Source of the DNA: Betaproteobacteria bacterium
GTDB taxonomy: Bacteria; Pseudomonadota; Gammaproteobacteria; Burkholderiales; Burkholderiaceae_F
NCBI GenBank assembly: GCA_016861185.1
Contig: BOKW01000004.1
Location: 186,001-250,000 of the forward strand
Direction: 5' to 3'
DNA: 64,000 nt
Below, piece after piece: positions 1 through 8,231 of the stretch. The notes under the pieces are model-generated. The model was not told where the DNA came from, did no database searches, and saw only the letters and a list, made by a program, of their open reading frames with translations. Made by a program: the position numbers and the translations under genes. Positions within the stretch are counted from its first letter, which is position 1. The number at the start of each line of letters is the position of its first letter.

Positions 1-1
1 A

Positions 2-547
2 CTCGCCGCGACCTACGATGCGGTCGTGCTCGACCTCGGTCTGCCCGACGGCTCGGGCGTTGAACTGGTCAAGGCCGCGCGCGCACGCGGGGTCGCCACG
101 CCGATTCTGATCGCCACCGCGCGCGACCGCATCGCCGACCGCATCGCCGGGCTGGACGCGGGCGCCGACGATTACATGGTCAAGCCGATCGACCTGGACG
201 AACTCGCCGCCCGCCTGCGCGCGCTCGAGCGGCGCGTTGCCGGTCGCGCGGCGCCGACGATCCAACTGGGCCGCATCACGATCGACCCGGCCGCGCGCAC
301 GATCACGCGCAACGGCATGCCGATCGAGCTGACCGCGCGCGAGTTCGCGCTGCTGCTCGCGCTGGCGCGCCGGCCCGGCGCGGTGCTGACGCGGGCGCAG
401 CTCGCCGAGGCGCTCTACGGCTGGAACGAATCGATCGAAAGCAACGCGGTCGACGTCCACGTGCACCATCTGCGGCGTAAGCTCGGCGCCGGATTGATCG
501 AAACCCAGCGCGGGCTCGGCTACCGGCTCGCGGTTCCGAAATCCTGA
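2..547 (+). CDS. OmpR/PhoB-family response regulator (5' partial)
   Basis: The frame is open from the window edge, so the N-terminus lies outside. The visible 181 residues start inside the receiver domain: the phosphoacceptor Asp is in VVLDLGLPDG and the conserved Lys-Pro switch pair is in DYMVKPIDL. A winged-helix DNA-binding domain follows (LTAREFALL, then VDVHVHHLRRKLG, the OmpR-type recognition helix). The next gene, 5 bp downstream, is its likely histidine kinase, so this is a two-component operon of the QseB/PmrA/TctD type. The stimulus cannot be inferred from the sequence. Confidence 0.95.
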   Translation, partial: LAATYDAVVLDLGLPDGSGVELVKAARARGVATPILIATARDRIADRIAGLDAGADDYMVKPIDLDELAARLRALERRVAGRAAPTIQLGRITIDPAARTITRNGMPIELTAREFALLLALARRPGAVLTRAQLAEALYGWNESIESNAVDVHVHHLRRKLGAGLIETQRGLGYRLAVPKS

Positions 548-552
548 GTTCG

Positions 553-1887
553 ATGCAGAACGCGCGCTGGTCTCTGCGCGGCCGGCTGGTCGCGCTGCTG
601 GCCGTGGCCACGCTGGCGAGCTGGGCGGCCGGCGGCACGTGGCTGTACCGCGCGTCGCTCGCCGAATCGAGCCGCCTGTTCGATGCAGCCCTGGCCGAAA
701 CCGCGCATGCGGTGCTCGCGGTCGTCGCGCACGAGTGGCTCGAGGAGGAAGAAGACATCGAGCTCGAGGTGATCGACCACGCGCACACCGAGACGCTTTA
801 CTACCAGGTGCGCGACGGGCGCGGCGCGATCGTCTACCGCTCGCCCGGCGCGCCGAGCGAACCCTTCGGCGAAGCGGCCGCGCGCGGCTTCGCCGATCGT
901 CGCGTCGGGGGCGCCGACTACCGCGTGTATTCGCTGCAGGCGCCGCGCGGACGCGGCGCGATCCACGTCGCGCAGCCGCTCGCCGCGCGCGCCGCCGCCG
1001 CGCAGGCGGCCGCGCTGCGCCTACTCGCACCGGGGCTCGTATTCGCGCTGCTGCTCGCGGGCGGCGCCTGGCTGATCGTGCGCAAGGTCACCGCGCCGGT
1101 GGTCGACTTCTCGCGCGCGATCGACGCCCGCACGCCGGGCGATGCCACGCCGGTGCGCGCCGACGCGCTGCCGGCCGAGCTGGCGCCGGTCGGGCAGGCG
1201 GTCAACCGGTTGCTGGCGCGCGTCGAGGCTGCGCTGCTGCACGAGCGCACGCTGACCGCCGACGCCGCGCACGAGTTGCGCACGCCGCTCGCCGCGCTGC
1301 GCGCGCAGGCGCAAGTGGCCCTGCGCTCGCGCGTCGACGCCGAGCGGGACGCCGCGCTGCGCGAGCTGATCGGCGGCGTCGACCGCGCCGTGCGCGGGGT
1401 GGACAGCGTGCTGACGCTCGCGCGGCTCGACACCCGGCGCATCGACGTGGCTGCGCTGCCGGCCGTGCAGTTGCCGGCGCTCGTCGGCCTGGTCGCCGCC
1501 GAATTCGAACCGACCGCGCGCGCGCGCGGCATCGCGCTCGAACTCGACGTGCCGCCGCTCGAGCTGCGCGGCGACGCCGACGCGCTCGCGATCCTGCTGC
1601 GCAACCTGCTCGACAACGCGCTGCGCCACGCCGCGGGCGTCGTCCGCGTGCAGGCGCGCGCCGCCGACGCAACCGTGGGGCTGGCAGTGCGCGACGACGG
1701 CCCCGGCATGACGCCGGAGCAGCGCAGCCGCGCGTTCGACCGCTTTTATCGCGGCACCGAAAGCGGCGGCGCCGGGCTCGGACTGGCGCTGGTCAAGCGC
1801 GTCGCCGAACTGCACGGCGGCAGCGCGGCGTTCGTCGACGGCCTGGACGGCCGCGGCCTCGGCGTCGAGGTTGTGCTCCCTCGCTGA
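553..1887 (+). CDS. Sensor histidine kinase, QseC/TctE-like
   Basis: This 444-residue membrane kinase has an N-terminal transmembrane helix (about residues 12-32), a periplasmic sensor segment of about 125 residues containing the acidic run EEEEDIELE, and a second helix (about 155-178). A HAMP-like linker and a dimerisation/phosphoacceptor domain follow, with His240 in DAAHELRTPLAAL. The C-terminal ATPase domain has N box LLRNLLDNALRHA, G1 box DDGPGM and G2 box GAGLGLALV. It starts 5 bp after the response regulator stop and should phosphorylate it. The acidic periplasmic cluster could bind cations, as in PhoQ/PmrB-type sensors, but that is inference. Confidence 0.94.
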   Translation: MQNARWSLRGRLVALLAVATLASWAAGGTWLYRASLAESSRLFDAALAETAHAVLAVVAHEWLEEEEDIELEVIDHAHTETLYYQVRDGRGAIVYRSPGAPSEPFGEAAARGFADRRVGGADYRVYSLQAPRGRGAIHVAQPLAARAAAAQAAALRLLAPGLVFALLLAGGAWLIVRKVTAPVVDFSRAIDARTPGDATPVRADALPAELAPVGQAVNRLLARVEAALLHERTLTADAAHELRTPLAALRAQAQVALRSRVDAERDAALRELIGGVDRAVRGVDSVLTLARLDTRRIDVAALPAVQLPALVGLVAAEFEPTARARGIALELDVPPLELRGDADALAILLRNLLDNALRHAAGVVRVQARAADATVGLAVRDDGPGMTPEQRSRAFDRFYRGTESGGAGLGLALVKRVAELHGGSAAFVDGLDGRGLGVEVVLPR

Positions 1888-1888
1888 C

Positions 1889-3208
1889 TCAACCCTGCGC
1901 CGCTTCCTCGATCGGCGCCGCGACGGTCACGCGCGTGGCGAGCACCTTGTCGATGCGACGGCCGTCCATGTCGACGATCTCGAAGCGCCAGCCGGCCCAT
2001 TCGACCGCGTCGCCCGTGTGCGGCACGCGGCCGAGCAACAGCATCACCATGCCCGACAGCGTGTTGTAGCGGCCGAGCTCTTCTTCCGGCACGAGCGTGA
2101 AACCGAGCCGGTCCTTCAGCTCGGGGATCGGGATCAGGCCGTCGAGCAGCCACGAGCCGTCCTGTCGCTGGATCGCCCAGGCGTCCTCGACGCGCGGCGT
2201 CTTGAATTCACCGGCGATCGCCTCGAACAGGTCCTGCAGCGTGACCATGCCCTGGATCTCGCCGTACTCGTCGACGACCAGCGCCATGTGCGCGGTCGAC
2301 GAGCGGAAGTTCTCCAGCAGCTCCATGCCGGTCAGCGACTCGGGAACGTAGACCGGCGACTCCAGCGACTTGCCGAAATCGGGACGGCCGTCGCGGATCG
2401 TCTGCATCAGAAGCTGGCGCGCGCTGATGACGCCGAGCACTTCGCGCAGTCCGCCGCGGCATACCGGGAAGCGCGAGTGATCGGTTTCCAGCACCTTCTT
2501 CAGGTTGTCCTCGAAGGGTTCCTCGAGGTCCAGATAGACGATATCCGAGCGCGGCGTCATCAGCGAGGCGATCTGGCGGTCGTCGAGGCGGAATACGTTG
2601 CGCACCATCGCGCGCTCCTGCTCGTCGATCACGCCCGATTCGGAGCCCTCCTGGATCAGCGCGTGGATCTCCTCCTCGGTCACCGCCGCGGCACCGCGGC
2701 CCTTGACGCCGAGCAGTCGCAGCAGCAGGTCGGTCGACCCCGACAGCAGCCGGACGAAGGGCTTGGCGACGAGCGCGAGCCAGCTTATCGGCCGCGCGAC
2801 GCGGCGCGCGATCGTCTCGGCGGCGATCTGCCCGACGCGCTTCGGGACCAGCTCGCCGAGCACGATCGAAAAGTAGGTGACGACGACTACCACCAGTCCG
2901 GTCGCCGCGATCTGCGCCATCTTCGCTTCGGCGCCCATCTGCACCAGCCAGATGGTCAACGGCGCGGCGAACGCGGCCTCGCCGACGATGCCGCTCAGGA
3001 TGCCGATCGACGTGATGCCCACCTGGATCGTCGACAGGAAGCGCGTCGGCTCCTCGTTCAGCGCCATCGCCGCCGCCGCGCCGCGGTCGCCCTGATCGAC
3101 CAGCAACTGCAGCCGCGCCTTGCGCGCGGTCACCAGCGCGATTTCGGACATCGCGAAGACGCCGTTCAGCAGGATCAGGACGAGCAGCAGCAGTATTTCC
3201 GAGGGCAT
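1889..3208 (-). CDS. CNNM/CBS-domain membrane protein (hemolysin/CorC family)
   Basis: At 439 residues this has the full family architecture: an N-terminal CNNM (DUF21) membrane domain with about four hydrophobic segments (residues 1-190), a pair of CBS domains (about 210-335, with the MTPRSDIVYL segment at the start), and a C-terminal CorC_HlyC domain ending near residue 425. Relatives are implicated in Mg2+/Co2+ efflux or membrane integrity; 'hemolysin' is a historical name. It converges on the kinase gene with a 1-bp gap between stop codons. The start is the ATG before PSEILLLLVLILLNG, which places the first helix correctly. Confidence 0.92.
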   Translation of the reverse strand: MPSEILLLLVLILLNGVFAMSEIALVTARKARLQLLVDQGDRGAAAAMALNEEPTRFLSTIQVGITSIGILSGIVGEAAFAAPLTIWLVQMGAEAKMAQIAATGLVVVVVTYFSIVLGELVPKRVGQIAAETIARRVARPISWLALVAKPFVRLLSGSTDLLLRLLGVKGRGAAAVTEEEIHALIQEGSESGVIDEQERAMVRNVFRLDDRQIASLMTPRSDIVYLDLEEPFEDNLKKVLETDHSRFPVCRGGLREVLGVISARQLLMQTIRDGRPDFGKSLESPVYVPESLTGMELLENFRSSTAHMALVVDEYGEIQGMVTLQDLFEAIAGEFKTPRVEDAWAIQRQDGSWLLDGLIPIPELKDRLGFTLVPEEELGRYNTLSGMVMLLLGRVPHTGDAVEWAGWRFEIVDMDGRRIDKVLATRVTVAAPIEEAAQG

Positions 3209-3475
3209 GAGCGCTCCGCGCGGGCCGATCTGGTGGAGTCCAGAAGCGGAGTCTAAGGGTCACGCGTTGTGGGGGGATTCGGCGTTCGGAGATCGACCGA
3301 CGCGGGTCGCTGGACCTCGAAGTCCCCCTACCCCCTTTTCCAAAGGGGGGTCGAGCATCAGCCCCCTTTGAAAAAGGGGGCGCACGCGAAGCGTGCGGGG
3401 GATTTCACAAGGGGCGCGAACGAAGCGCGCGGGGATTTCGAGGGCGCCGCGATCGGCGGCGACACACGCGAAGCG
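3209..3475. repeat. Intergenic CCCCCTTT/AAAGGGGG palindromic repeat cluster
   Basis: Between two minus-strand genes the sequence holds several copies of a palindromic element (CCCCCTTTT..AAAGGGGGG at about 3326-3350 and CCCCCTTTGAAAAAGGGGG at 3362-3380), followed by an 'acgcgaagcgtgcgggggattt' type tail that recurs at 3440-3480. Related copies occur at about 12250, 13490-13735, 51070-51137 and 60430-60540. They can fold into short hairpins and may act as terminators. No open frame here looks protein-coding. Confidence 0.75.
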
Positions 3476-3886
3476 TCAGCGAAACGCCAGCGGATCGAAT
3501 TCGACGTCGACGCGCGGGCGCGTCTGCGGCAGCAAACCGGCGACGTGCTCCGGCACGAGGCTTGCCGCGGCCATCTCGAGCACGATCTTCAGATGCGATG
3601 GGCGCAGCGGCTTGCGCAACGCGATCGGCGGCATCGCGTCGCCGTACAGGCGCGTGGCCTCCGCCGCCGCGTCGGCGCCGAGCAGCAGGATCGCCGCGTC
3701 CTCGGCATCGCGCCGGCGCAGCCCCCGCGCCAGCAGCAGCGCGTGGACGGGCGCCTCGTCGGCGACGACCCATGGCAGCACTTCCGAAGCCATCGACACC
3801 ACGAGCGCGCGCACGAAACGCTCGTCCTCGTCGCTGAAAAAGGCGAGCCCGAGGCGCAGCGGCGGTTCGATCGTCGAGGGTCTCAT
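3476..3886 (-). CDS. Hypothetical protein with receiver-like C-terminal half
   Basis: This is a 136-residue protein I do not recognise. No signal peptide or membrane helix is visible. The segment AILLLGADA...PPIALRKPLRPSHLKIVL resembles the beta4/beta5-Lys-Pro-alpha5 end of a response-regulator receiver domain. However, the N-terminal half has no convincing phosphoacceptor Asp in the usual place, so at most it would be a pseudo-receiver. The ATG start at 3886 is the first in frame. It is followed by the palindromic repeat cluster, and its neighbours give no functional hint. Coding status rests on frame length and amino-acid composition only. Confidence 0.55.
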   Translation of the reverse strand: MRPSTIEPPLRLGLAFFSDEDERFVRALVVSMASEVLPWVVADEAPVHALLLARGLRRRDAEDAAILLLGADAAAEATRLYGDAMPPIALRKPLRPSHLKIVLEMAAASLVPEHVAGLLPQTRPRVDVEFDPLAFR

Positions 3887-4010
3887 CGCGGCTTGCGGAA
3901 AACCGTCAGGCGAATCGTCGCATGCGGGAGTGCACGCAGCGTCCCGCGAATTGGCGACGACGCGCGCAGCCGAAGGTCCGGATCAAGAGCGCAGCGTTCG
4001 CGCGCGGCGT

Positions 4011-4904
4011 TCAGCTCGCACCCGCGAAAAAGCTCAGAACCTCCTCGACGAGCAGGTCCGGGGCTTCCTCGGCGATGTAGTGCCCGGTCGGTGTCGTGCG
4101 GCCGCTGACCCGCAGTCGCGCTTTCGCCTGCCAGTCGGCGATCGGCGTGAAGAGCCGGTGCACGACGCCGCGTTCACCCCACAGAACGCGCAGCGGGCAT
4201 TCGATGCGTGCGGCGGCGTCGGCGCGATCGTGCTTGAGGTCGATCGAGGCGGCCGCCCGGTAGTCCTCGCACATCGCGTGAATCGCGGCCGGGTCGGCGA
4301 AACAGCGCTCGTATTCGGCGAGCGCGCGCGGATCGAAGATCTCGAGTCCGTGCACGCCCCAGCCGCCCAGGCTGCGGCGCAGATAGAAGACCGGGTCGGC
4401 GCCGATCAGCTTTTCGGGCAGCGGCACCGGCTGGATCAGGAAGAACCAGTGGTAGTAGGCGCGCGCCAGGTCCATCGTCGTCCGCTCGTACATCGTGAGC
4501 GTCGGCGAGATGTCGAGCAGCATCAGCCGGCTTACCGCCTGCGGATGGTCGAGCGCCATCCGGTGCGCCACGCGCCCGCCGCGGTCATGCCCGCACACCG
4601 CGAAGCGCGCGAAGCCGAGGCTTGCCATCAGCTCGACCTGATCACGCGCCATCGTGCGCTTGCTGTAGTTCGCGTGGTCGGCGTCGCCGGGTGGCTTTTC
4701 CGAGTCGCCGTAGCCGCGCAGGTCGGGCATCACCAGTGTGAAGTGCCGCGCGAGCCGCGGCGCCACGCGATGCCACAGCGCGTGCGTCTGCGGAAAGCCG
4801 TGCAGCAGGAGCAGCGGCGGGCCGCTGCCGCCGGTGCGGAAGTGGATGCGCACGCCGTTGACCCGGCGCGCGTCGGCCGTGAACCCGGGAAAAAGTTCGG
4901 TCAT
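4011..4904 (-). CDS. Alpha/beta hydrolase, fluoroacetate/haloacetate dehalogenase type
   Basis: This 297-residue alpha/beta hydrolase begins MTELFPGF; the upstream in-frame extension is repeat DNA. The nucleophile elbow is GHDRGGRVAHRMALDHP, with Asp instead of Ser followed by the two Arg that bind carboxylate in fluoroacetate dehalogenases. The acid is in LDISPT, the His in TGHYIAEEAPD, the oxyanion region in HGFPQTHALWH. YYHWFFLIQP and EDYRA carry the His-Trp and Tyr that line the fluoride pocket in that family. The expected reaction is hydrolysis of haloacetates to glycolate plus halide. Epoxide hydrolases share the Asp nucleophile, but these pocket residues favour dehalogenase. It stands alone. 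Confidence 0.82.
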   Translation of the reverse strand: MTELFPGFTADARRVNGVRIHFRTGGSGPPLLLLHGFPQTHALWHRVAPRLARHFTLVMPDLRGYGDSEKPPGDADHANYSKRTMARDQVELMASLGFARFAVCGHDRGGRVAHRMALDHPQAVSRLMLLDISPTLTMYERTTMDLARAYYHWFFLIQPVPLPEKLIGADPVFYLRRSLGGWGVHGLEIFDPRALAEYERCFADPAAIHAMCEDYRAAASIDLKHDRADAAARIECPLRVLWGERGVVHRLFTPIADWQAKARLRVSGRTTPTGHYIAEEAPDLLVEEVLSFFAGAS

Positions 4905-4914
4905 CGGGAACCCA

Positions 4915-5090
4915 TGGGTTTGATCACCACGGACGCGCAGAGGATAGCGTCGTTCCCGGTGTCCTCGGTGCGCTCGGTGGTGAAACCGCAGCCTTCGAAG
5001 GCTGAATGTTTCATCGCCGAGAACGCGGAGAGAAGAAGATCTCCGTGCCTCTGTGCCTCTGTGGTGAACCCGATCCCGCAGCCAGCCGGC
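4915..5090. repeat. Inverted 'TTCACCACAGAG' intergenic repeats
   Basis: Two imperfect inverted-repeat pairs lie between the hydrolase and pncC. Each pair opens with a CACCACGGA...CAGAG-like or CGAGAACGCGGAGA arm and closes with a complementary CTCGGTGGTGAAA or CCTCTGTGGTGAA arm. The same family is found at about 9459-9612, 10769-10914 and 19205-19350. It is a dispersed, hairpin-forming, non-coding element of REP/MITE-like character, with no transposase in the window. Confidence 0.7.
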
Positions 5091-5112
5091 AGCATCCCGG
5101 CCAGGGCACGAC

Positions 5113-5637
5113 TTAAACGTCCTGACGCTGTTCGAGCAGCGAGATGAGCCCTTCGAGCGCTGCGACGATCGCTTGCGTGCGAACGGCCGCGCGGTCGCCT
5201 TCGAACCGGCGCGTCGCGGTCTTGACCCAGGGCGCGGCGGCCGGATCGCGTTTGATGGCCCACGCGAAACACACGGTGCCGACCGGCTTGTCGAGCGTGC
5301 CGCCGCCCGGCCCGGCGATGCCGGTGACCGCAACCGCGATCTGCGCCTGGCTGTGCGTCAGCGCGCCGAAGGCCATCGCGCGCGCGACCGGTTCGCTGAC
5401 GGCGCCGAAATCGCGCAGGTAGACGGGCGAAACGCCGAGCACCTGCTGCTTCGCCTCGTTCGAGTAAACGATGAAGCCGCGGTCGTACCAGCCGCTCGAT
5501 CCCGCGACCTGCGTCACCGCGAAGCCGATGCCGCCGGCCGTGCACGACTCGGCCGTGGCCAGCACCAGCCGCTGCTCGACGAGCAGCGCGCCGAGCCGTT
5601 CGGCAAGCCGCGCGATGTGGTCGACGATGTCGTTCAT
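5113..5637 (-). CDS. pncC: Nicotinamide-nucleotide amidohydrolase (CinA C-terminal domain)
   Basis: This stand-alone CinA C-terminal domain of 174 residues deamidates NMN to nicotinate mononucleotide in pyridine-nucleotide salvage. The signatures are TAESCTAGGIG near residue 30 (nucleophilic Ser), the YSNEAK segment and TGIAGPGGGTLDKPVG. The start chosen is the ATG of MNDIVDHIARL; the longer frame upstream overlaps pgpA. It lies 11 bp downstream of pgpA on the same strand. The order thiL-pgpA-pncC is common in Betaproteobacteria, so co-transcription is likely. Confidence 0.93.
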   Translation of the reverse strand: MNDIVDHIARLAERLGALLVEQRLVLATAESCTAGGIGFAVTQVAGSSGWYDRGFIVYSNEAKQQVLGVSPVYLRDFGAVSEPVARAMAFGALTHSQAQIAVAVTGIAGPGGGTLDKPVGTVCFAWAIKRDPAAAPWVKTATRRFEGDRAAVRTQAIVAALEGLISLLEQRQDV

Positions 5638-5648
5638 CGGTGCGTCCG

Positions 5649-6221
5649 TCAGGCGAGCCGGTGCCACAGCGCGAACGCCAACAGCGTGTAGAACGCGGCG
5701 ACGAGGTCGTCGGCCATCACGCCGATGCCGGTTTTCCAGCGCGCGTCGAGCGCACGGATCGGCGGCGGCTTCGCGATGTCGAGGATGCGGAACAGCAGGA
5801 AGGCGAAAGCCTGCTGCAGCAGCGGGTTGGCGGTCGCATCCGGCAGCATCACGAGCACGATCCAGAAGGCGATGATCTCGTCGATCACGATGTGGCCCGA
5901 ATCCGCCCGCCCCAGCCGCTCGCCGGTGCGTTGCGCGGCCCGGGCGCCGAGCGCGAGCCCAACGCCGATCGCCGCGAGCCAGCCGGCGTCGGTGAGCCAG
6001 CGGTCGAGCGCGATGAAGCTGCCCCACGCGAACAGCGTGCCCCAGGTGCCGGGGACGGTCCGCGGCATGCCGCTGCCGAAGCCGAGCGCGATCATGTGCA
6101 GCGGGTGCTCGCGCAGGAAGCGCCAGGTCGGCCGCCGCGCCCCGTCGCCGGCGGCCGGCGCATCGCCCGCGCTGCGATTCGGGTGCTCCGGCATGGACTG
6201 CGGCGGCAGGGAAGCGTTCAT
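5649..6221 (-). CDS. pgpA: Phosphatidylglycerophosphatase A
   Basis: This 190-residue inner-membrane enzyme dephosphorylates phosphatidylglycerophosphate in phosphatidylglycerol synthesis. Family landmarks are GFGSGMPRTVPGTWGT (about residues 47-62), GHIVIDEIIAFW and the C-terminal GIGVMADDLVAA, with three to four hydrophobic segments between them. The ATG overlaps the thiL stop in an ATGA arrangement (4 bp), indicating translational coupling. The N-terminal 35 residues before the first conserved block are Pro/Ala rich and variable; a start at a later Met (MPEHP) would also be possible. Confidence 0.93.
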   Translation of the reverse strand: MNASLPPQSMPEHPNRSAGDAPAAGDGARRPTWRFLREHPLHMIALGFGSGMPRTVPGTWGTLFAWGSFIALDRWLTDAGWLAAIGVGLALGARAAQRTGERLGRADSGHIVIDEIIAFWIVLVMLPDATANPLLQQAFAFLLFRILDIAKPPPIRALDARWKTGIGVMADDLVAAFYTLLAFALWHRLA

Positions 6222-7204
6222 CGCCCGAAGTGGTCGTATCCGCGGTACGTAGTGTCCAATAGCGCGCCGTCGGCGTCGAGCACTTCGAGTCCCGCGTGCG
6301 CGGTCATCGTCCCGATCCGGGTGACCGCCACGCCCGCTCCAGCGGCCGCGGCCAGCACTTCCGCGCGGGCGGACGCGGGGGCCGTGAACAGCAGTTCGTA
6401 GTCGTCGCCGCCGGCGAGCGCGCAGCGCCGCTGCAGCGCCTCCGGCTGCTGCCGCAGCGCGTCCGACCGCGGCACCGCCGGCCAGTCGACGCGGGCGCCG
6501 AGCTGCGACCGCTCGAGGATGTGGCCCAGGTCGCCGAGCAGCCCGTCGGAGACGTCGATCGCGGCGGTGGCCAGTTTGCGCAAGCGGATGCCCAGTTTGA
6601 CCCGGGGCGCGGGCCGCTCGAGCCGCGCGCGGCAGACGGCCAGGTCGGCCGCGTCCAACGCGGCCGCCTCGCCCGAACGATGAGCGAGCGCGAGCGCGGC
6701 ATCGCCGACGGTGCCGGACACCCACAGGTCGTCGCCCGCGCGCGCGCCGGCGCGCGTGCGCACGGCCGTCCGCGGCACTTCGCCGATCGCGGTGATCGAG
6801 ATCGTCAGCGGGCCGTCGACCGCGCGCTCGTCGACCCGCAGTTCCGGCGCGCGCGTGGTGTCGCCGCCGAGCAGCGCGCAGCCATGCGTATCGGCGAGCG
6901 CGAACAGTCCGCGCGCGAACGCCGCGAGCCAGACCTCGTCCGCGCGCGGCAGGGCCAGTGAAAGGAAGAAGCAGCGCGGCGCGGCGCCCGCGGCGGCCAG
7001 GTCGGAGAGGTTGACCGCGAGCGCCTTGTGGCCGAGCGCCTCGGCGTCGGCGTCGGCGAAGAAGTGCCGGCCCGCGAGCAGCATGTCGGTGGTGATCGCG
7101 AGCGTGACGTCGCCCGCGTCGATCAGCGCGCAGTCGTCGCCGACGCCGGCCCGCTCGCGCGTGGGCCGCGTGAAGTAGCGGGCGATCAGTTCGAATTCGT
7201 TCAT
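6218..7204 (-). CDS. thiL: Thiamine-monophosphate kinase
   Basis: At 328 residues this is full length. ThiL phosphorylates thiamine monophosphate to the pyrophosphate cofactor in the cytosol. Mg/ATP-binding motifs are visible: GVGDDCALID (about 20-30), TDMLLAGRHFF, ALAVNLSDLAAAGA, LLGGDTTRAP and IDVSDGLLGDLGH. The gene begins 55 bp after nusB on the same strand and overlaps pgpA by 4 bp. This continues the rib-nus-thi operon. The ATG is the first in frame and gives the canonical MNEFELIARYF start. Confidence 0.95.
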   Translation of the reverse strand: MNEFELIARYFTRPTRERAGVGDDCALIDAGDVTLAITTDMLLAGRHFFADADAEALGHKALAVNLSDLAAAGAAPRCFFLSLALPRADEVWLAAFARGLFALADTHGCALLGGDTTRAPELRVDERAVDGPLTISITAIGEVPRTAVRTRAGARAGDDLWVSGTVGDAALALAHRSGEAAALDAADLAVCRARLERPAPRVKLGIRLRKLATAAIDVSDGLLGDLGHILERSQLGARVDWPAVPRSDALRQQPEALQRRCALAGGDDYELLFTAPASARAEVLAAAAGAGVAVTRIGTMTAHAGLEVLDADGALLDTTYRGYDHFGR

Positions 7205-7259
7205 TCCCGTCCCGCGTCGACCGACCCTCGACGCCCGACGGCCGACCGCCGACGGGCCT

Positions 7260-7718
7260 TCAGCGCCCCGTTTCGTGCGGACGCAGCGCGGCGGCGACCT
7301 TGTCGAGCACGCCGTTGACGTACTTGAAGCCTTCGGTGCCGCCGAAGCTCTTGGCGAGTTCGACCGCCTCGTTGATCACGACGCGGTACGGGATCTCCTG
7401 CCGGTGCTTCAGCTCGTACGCGCCGATCAGCAGGATCGCGTGTTCGACCGGCGACAGTTCCTTGATGTCGCGGTCGATGAAGCGTGCGAACTCGGCGCGC
7501 AGCGCGTCGGCGCCCTCGGTCGCGCCGTGCAGGACCTCGCGGAAGTGCGCGACGTCGGCCTTGTCGAAGCCCTCGGTCTCCATCAGATGGCCTTCGATCG
7601 CGGCCACGTCCTGGCCGCCGACCAGCCACTGATAAAGCCCCTGCAGCGCGTACTCGCGCGCGCGCCGGCGCGCGCTGCGCCCGCCGCTTCTGGGTTTGAC
7701 CGCTTCGCGCGCGCTCAT
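7260..7718 (-). CDS. nusB: Transcription antitermination factor NusB
   Basis: This 152-residue all-helical protein binds boxA RNA with NusE (S10) in rRNA antitermination. Family segments are [15 protein letters not shown] near residue 20, [23 protein letters not shown] and [14 protein letters not shown]. The start is the ATG of [12 protein letters not shown], whose basic N-terminal tail is typical of betaproteobacterial NusB. It sits 5 bp after ribH, the usual arrangement, and the pair is probably translationally linked. Confidence 0.95.
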   Translation of the reverse strand: MSAREAVKPRSGGRSARRRAREYALQGLYQWLVGGQDVAAIEGHLMETEGFDKADVAHFREVLHGATEGADALRAEFARFIDRDIKELSPVEHAILLIGAYELKHRQEIPYRVVINEAVELAKSFGGTEGFKYVNGVLDKVAAALRPHETGR

Positions 7719-7723
7719 CCGGG

Positions 7724-8224
7724 CTAACGCTCCTCGTCGAGCGCCTCTTCCGCGTCCTCGCCGGCTTCCTCGAGCGTCCACATCAGGTTGGCCATCTCGA
7801 CCGCCACGCGCGCGGCATCGCGGCCTTTCTCGAAGACGCGCTCGCGCGCCTGCTCCTCGGTGTCGGTCGTCAGGATCGCGTTGGCCACCGGCACTCCGTA
7901 GTCGTGCGCGACGCGCGCCACGCCGCGCGCCGATTCGCGGGCGACGATCTCGAAGTGATAGGTTTCGCCGCGGATCACGCAGCCGACGGCGATCAGCGCG
8001 TCGAAGTCGCCGGTCGCGGCGAGTTTGGCGAGGGCCACCGGCGCTTCGAGCGCGCCCGGCACGGTCACGTGCGTGATGTCGTCCTCGTCGACGCCGAGCT
8101 CGACCAGCTCGTCGAGGCAGGCGCGCGCGAGCGCCTGCCCGGCCCATTCGTTGAAGCGCGACTGCACGAGGCCGATGCGCAGACCTTCGCCGTCGAGGTC
8201 GGGAGCGATGAAGTCGATGGCCAT
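7724..8224 (-). CDS. ribH: 6,7-dimethyl-8-ribityllumazine synthase
   Basis: This 166-residue lumazine synthase condenses 3,4-dihydroxybutanone phosphate with the ribityl-diaminouracil in the penultimate step of riboflavin synthesis. Motifs seen are [46 protein letters not shown] (containing the catalytic His) and [13 protein letters not shown] glutamate-rich C-terminal tail extends past the fold. It starts 7 bp after ribBX, so substrate supply and use are encoded together. Confidence 0.96.
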   Translation of the reverse strand: MAIDFIAPDLDGEGLRIGLVQSRFNEWAGQALARACLDELVELGVDEDDITHVTVPGALEAPVALAKLAATGDFDALIAVGCVIRGETYHFEIVARESARGVARVAHDYGVPVANAILTTDTEEQARERVFEKGRDAARVAVEMANLMWTLEEAGEDAEEALDEER

Positions 8225-8231
8225 GGCGTCC

